Origin: Pseudobutyrivibrio sp.
GTDB lineage: Bacteria > Bacillota_A > Clostridia > Lachnospirales > Lachnospiraceae
DNA length: 16,919 nucleotides
Reading direction: 5' to 3'
Assembly (NCBI GenBank): GCA_024691465.1
Contig: JAILNO010000067.1
Span: forward strand, 1-16,919
Part shown: positions 15,704 through 16,919 of the stretch, in pieces
How the letters are laid out: every line of letters begins with the position of its first letter
How positions within the stretch are numbered: the first letter of the stretch is position 1
Made by a program: the position numbers and the translations under genes
Notes under the pieces: generated by a model
What the model was told of the DNA's origin: nothing
The model's input: the letters and a program-made list of their open reading frames with translations, nothing else
Databases searched by the model: none

Positions 15704-15724
15704 GGGAAGGGCCTACGCTTTCCC
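15704..15724 (+). other. Stem-loop after the transporter genes
   Basis: GGGAAGG (15704-15710) pairs with CTTTCCC (15718-15724), with one G-U pair and a 7-nt loop, 6 nt after the permease stop. No T-tract follows, so it is a weak terminator at best. The hairpin at 15749-15816 is the better candidate for transcription end. Confidence 0.5.
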
Positions 15725-15748
15725 GTTGCCTTATATAATGTAATAAAG

Positions 15749-15819
15749 AAAAAGACTTGACAGTTCTTGTGCCGTATGCTAAATTTAGCTAGCGACTAAG
15801 AAAAGCAGGTCTTTTTTTT
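15749..15819 (+). terminator. Terminator-like long-range stem with T-tract
   Basis: AAAAAGACTTG (15749-15759) pairs with CAGGTCTTTTT (15806-15816) with one G-U pair. The interior is 46 nt and includes the palindrome GCTAAATTTAGC (15779-15790), and further T residues follow. It would end the sugar operon. The interior is larger than in ordinary terminators, so function is less certain than for the other terminators here. Confidence 0.5.
15757..15785 (+). promoter_or_regulatory. Promoter of the rpmG-secE-nusG cluster
   Basis: A perfect TTGACA (15757-15762), a 17-bp spacer and TAAATT (15780-15785) preceded by TGC (extended -10) make a convincing sigma-A promoter. It overlaps the hairpin at 15749-15819. 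Start near 15792 gives a leader of about 115 nt, in which CTTGTCA (15835-15841) and TGACAAG (15854-15860) form a 7-bp stem. Confidence 0.68.
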
Positions 15820-15906
15820 ATGCTCTTTTTTCGCCTTGTCAAATTGTTCGCTATGACAAGTGAGTGTAAGTTAGACCACAGTAGAAATTTAACGGAGGTG
15901 GAAGTT

Positions 15907-16056
15907 GTGCGCACAAAGATAACATTAGCTTGCACAGAGTGCCAGCAGCGTAATTACAACATGACAAAAGACAAGAAGACACACCCTGACAGAATGGAAA
16001 CCAAGAAGTATTGCAAGTTCTGCAAGAAGCACACAATGCACAAAGAGACAAAGTAG
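15907..16056 (+). CDS. rpmG: 50S ribosomal protein L33 (zinc-binding form)
   Basis: L33 is a small basic protein of the large ribosomal subunit near the E site. This 49-residue copy has the four cysteines of the zinc-ribbon form (C9 and C12 in ACTEC, C36 and C39 in YCKFC). The start is GTG at 15907, chosen because GGAGG at 15894-15898 is correctly spaced and the product begins [12 protein letters not shown] like other L33 proteins. An upstream in-frame ATG at 15820 would add an unrelated leader read through the untranslated region. It heads rpmG-secE-nusG, a widespread Firmicute order, 18 nt before secE. Confidence 0.95.
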   Translation: MRTKITLACTECQQRNYNMTKDKKTHPDRMETKKYCKFCKKHTMHKETK

Positions 16057-16074
16057 TCTAGCGGAGGTGCGATT

Positions 16075-16272
16075 ATGGCAGATGAGAAAAAGGTTAAGTC
16101 AGGACGTTTTGCGGGTCTGAAAACAGAGTTCGACAAAATCGTTTGGGCAGATCCAAAGGACGTGTCAAAGCAGACAACAGCAGTTGTTGCTGTGTCAGTA
16201 GTTGTAGCGTTGGTCATCATCGTGTTAGATGCAGTGATCAACAAAGGTGTAAATATCCTAGTTAATTTGTAA
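16075..16272 (+). CDS. secE: Protein translocase subunit SecE
   Basis: SecE clamps SecY in the SecYEG channel that exports unfolded proteins. The 65-residue form has a short amphipathic segment (about 10-30, including TEFDKIVWADPKDVSKQT, with the conserved W-P motif) and a single C-terminal membrane span (about 38-55, VSVVVALVIIVLDAVI). This is the usual one-span Gram-positive type. GGAGG at 16061-16065 is the ribosome site. Its stop codon lies just before the ribosome site of nusG, with 14 nt to the nusG start. Confidence 0.95.
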   Translation: MADEKKVKSGRFAGLKTEFDKIVWADPKDVSKQTTAVVAVSVVVALVIIVLDAVINKGVNILVNL

Positions 16273-16286
16273 TGGAGGCATCGCAT

Positions 16287-16817
16287 ATGGCAGAGGCAAA
16301 GTGGTATGTAGTTCATACTTACTCAGGCTATGAGAACAAAGTCAAGACAAACATTGAAAAGGCAATCGAGACACAGCATCTCGAGGAACAGATTCTTAAT
16401 GTAACAGTTCCTATGGTTGAGGTTACCGAGACTAAGGACGGTGTTAAGAAGCAGGTTTCAAAGAAGATGTACCCTGGTTACGTTCTTATTGAGATGATTA
16501 TGAATGACGAGACTTGGTATGTTGTCAGAAACACAAGAGGTGTTACAGGCTTCGTAGGTCCAGGAAGCAAACCAGTGCCATTGTCAGAGGCAGAGGTCAA
16601 CGCTTACTTACTAGGCGGAAGCACCGAAAAGGTCAACGTTGAAGTCGACTTCGAGATTGGTGATACACTTAGCGTTGTGGACGGTACCTGGAAAGATACA
16701 GTCGGCGTTGTTAAGTCTATTAATACTAAGAAGCAGACAGTTACAATCAGCGTTGAAATGTTCGGCCGTGAGACACCAGTAGAGATTGATTTCACGGACG
16801 TACGTAAGATGGATTAG
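16287..16817 (+). CDS. nusG: Transcription termination/antitermination factor NusG
   Basis: NusG binds RNA polymerase at the clamp and modulates pausing, Rho action and coupling to ribosomes. The 176-residue protein has the NGN domain (about 1-115, [19 protein letters not shown] and [30 protein letters not shown]) and a C-terminal KOW domain (about 122-175, [23 protein letters not shown]...). Both are complete. The ATG at 16287 is preferred because GGAGG at 16274-16278 lies 8 nt before it and [14 protein letters not shown] matches the family start. An ATG at 16272 would read through the ribosome site. It is followed 10 nt later by rplK. Confidence 0.96.
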   Translation: MAEAKWYVVHTYSGYENKVKTNIEKAIETQHLEEQILNVTVPMVEVTETKDGVKKQVSKKMYPGYVLIEMIMNDETWYVVRNTRGVTGFVGPGSKPVPLSEAEVNAYLLGGSTEKVNVEVDFEIGDTLSVVDGTWKDTVGVVKSINTKKQTVTISVEMFGRETPVEIDFTDVRKMD

Positions 16818-16827
16818 GAGGAATATC

Positions 16828-16919
16828 ATGGCAAAGAAAATTGAAGGCTATATCAAGTTGCAGATTCCAGCAGGCAAGGCTACACCAGCCCCACCAGTTG
16901 GTCCAGCACTTGGTCAGCA
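16828..16919 (+). CDS. rplK: 50S ribosomal protein L11 (5' part, cut by window end)
   Basis: The opening [20 protein letters not shown] and the following [10 protein letters not shown] are the hallmark N-terminal domain of L11, which contacts 23S rRNA at the GTPase centre and takes part in RelA activation. About 30 residues of the usual 140 are present. AGGAGG at 16815-16820 overlaps the nusG stop codon, showing tight coupling. The rest lies beyond the window. Confidence 0.95.
   Translation, partial: MAKKIEGYIKLQIPAGKATPAPPVGPALGQ

Noticed and set aside
15820..15906. ATG at 15820 as start of L33
   Set aside because: The added 29 residues are untranslated leader. GGAGG points to GTG at 15907, which gives the normal 49-residue L33.
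1..16919. Mobile elements, CRISPR arrays, tRNA or rRNA genes
   Set aside because: No transposase or integrase motif, regular repeat-spacer pattern, or tRNA/rRNA signature was found on either strand by eye. A covariance-model scan was not possible.

Overview
The window reads as chromosomal DNA of a low-to-moderate GC Firmicute, most probably a non-sporulating, plant-fibre-using member of the Lachnospiraceae (Butyrivibrio, Pseudobutyrivibrio, Lachnospira or Roseburia type). This rests on gene order, protein character and the carbohydrate gene content, not on a database match. It is mostly ordinary housekeeping and sugar-utilisation DNA. I see no phage, insertion sequence, CRISPR array, tRNA or rRNA.

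Left block (1-4687, all + strand): the 3' end of an HU gene with a strong terminator, a long hairpin, then a tightly packed run rqcP - divIC-like - tilS - hpt - ftsH. This is the Bacillus yabO-to-ftsH order, but yabP, yabQ, yabR and spoIIE are absent. That fits a lineage that no longer sporulates.

Middle (4688-8410): a single intracellular GH13 alpha-glucan hydrolase preceded by a hairpin-rich leader that ends in an intrinsic terminator just before the start codon. Next is a small coiled-coil/J-domain protein with a good sigma-A promoter and a 5'-terminal hairpin. A convergent RluA-family pseudouridine synthase follows, and it looks leaderless: its promoter -35 lies in the loop of the terminator of the gene upstream.

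Sugar block (8428-15724): a divergent locus with cellobiose phosphorylase (GH94, - strand) on one side and lacI-family repressor - sugar-binding lipoprotein - two ABC permeases (+ strand) on the other. The 325-bp intergenic region holds three copies of a GAAAACG(T/A)TTAAG element and more (A/G)CGAAAA motifs. The likely logic is that oligosaccharide, probably cellobiose, enters through the ABC importer, is split by phosphate in the cytoplasm to glucose-1-phosphate plus glucose, and is sensed by the LacI protein. No transporter ATPase is encoded here, so a shared MsmX/UgpC-type ATPase elsewhere is expected.

Right block (15749-16919, + strand): a promoter overlapping a terminator-like hairpin, then rpmG - secE - nusG - rplK (cut by the window edge), the standard transcription-translation cluster.

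No clearly new system is evident. The most distinctive signals are regulatory: promoters nested in terminator hairpins, a possible attenuator ahead of the GH13 gene, the operator array, and a shift from G-ending to A-ending codons at gene ends.
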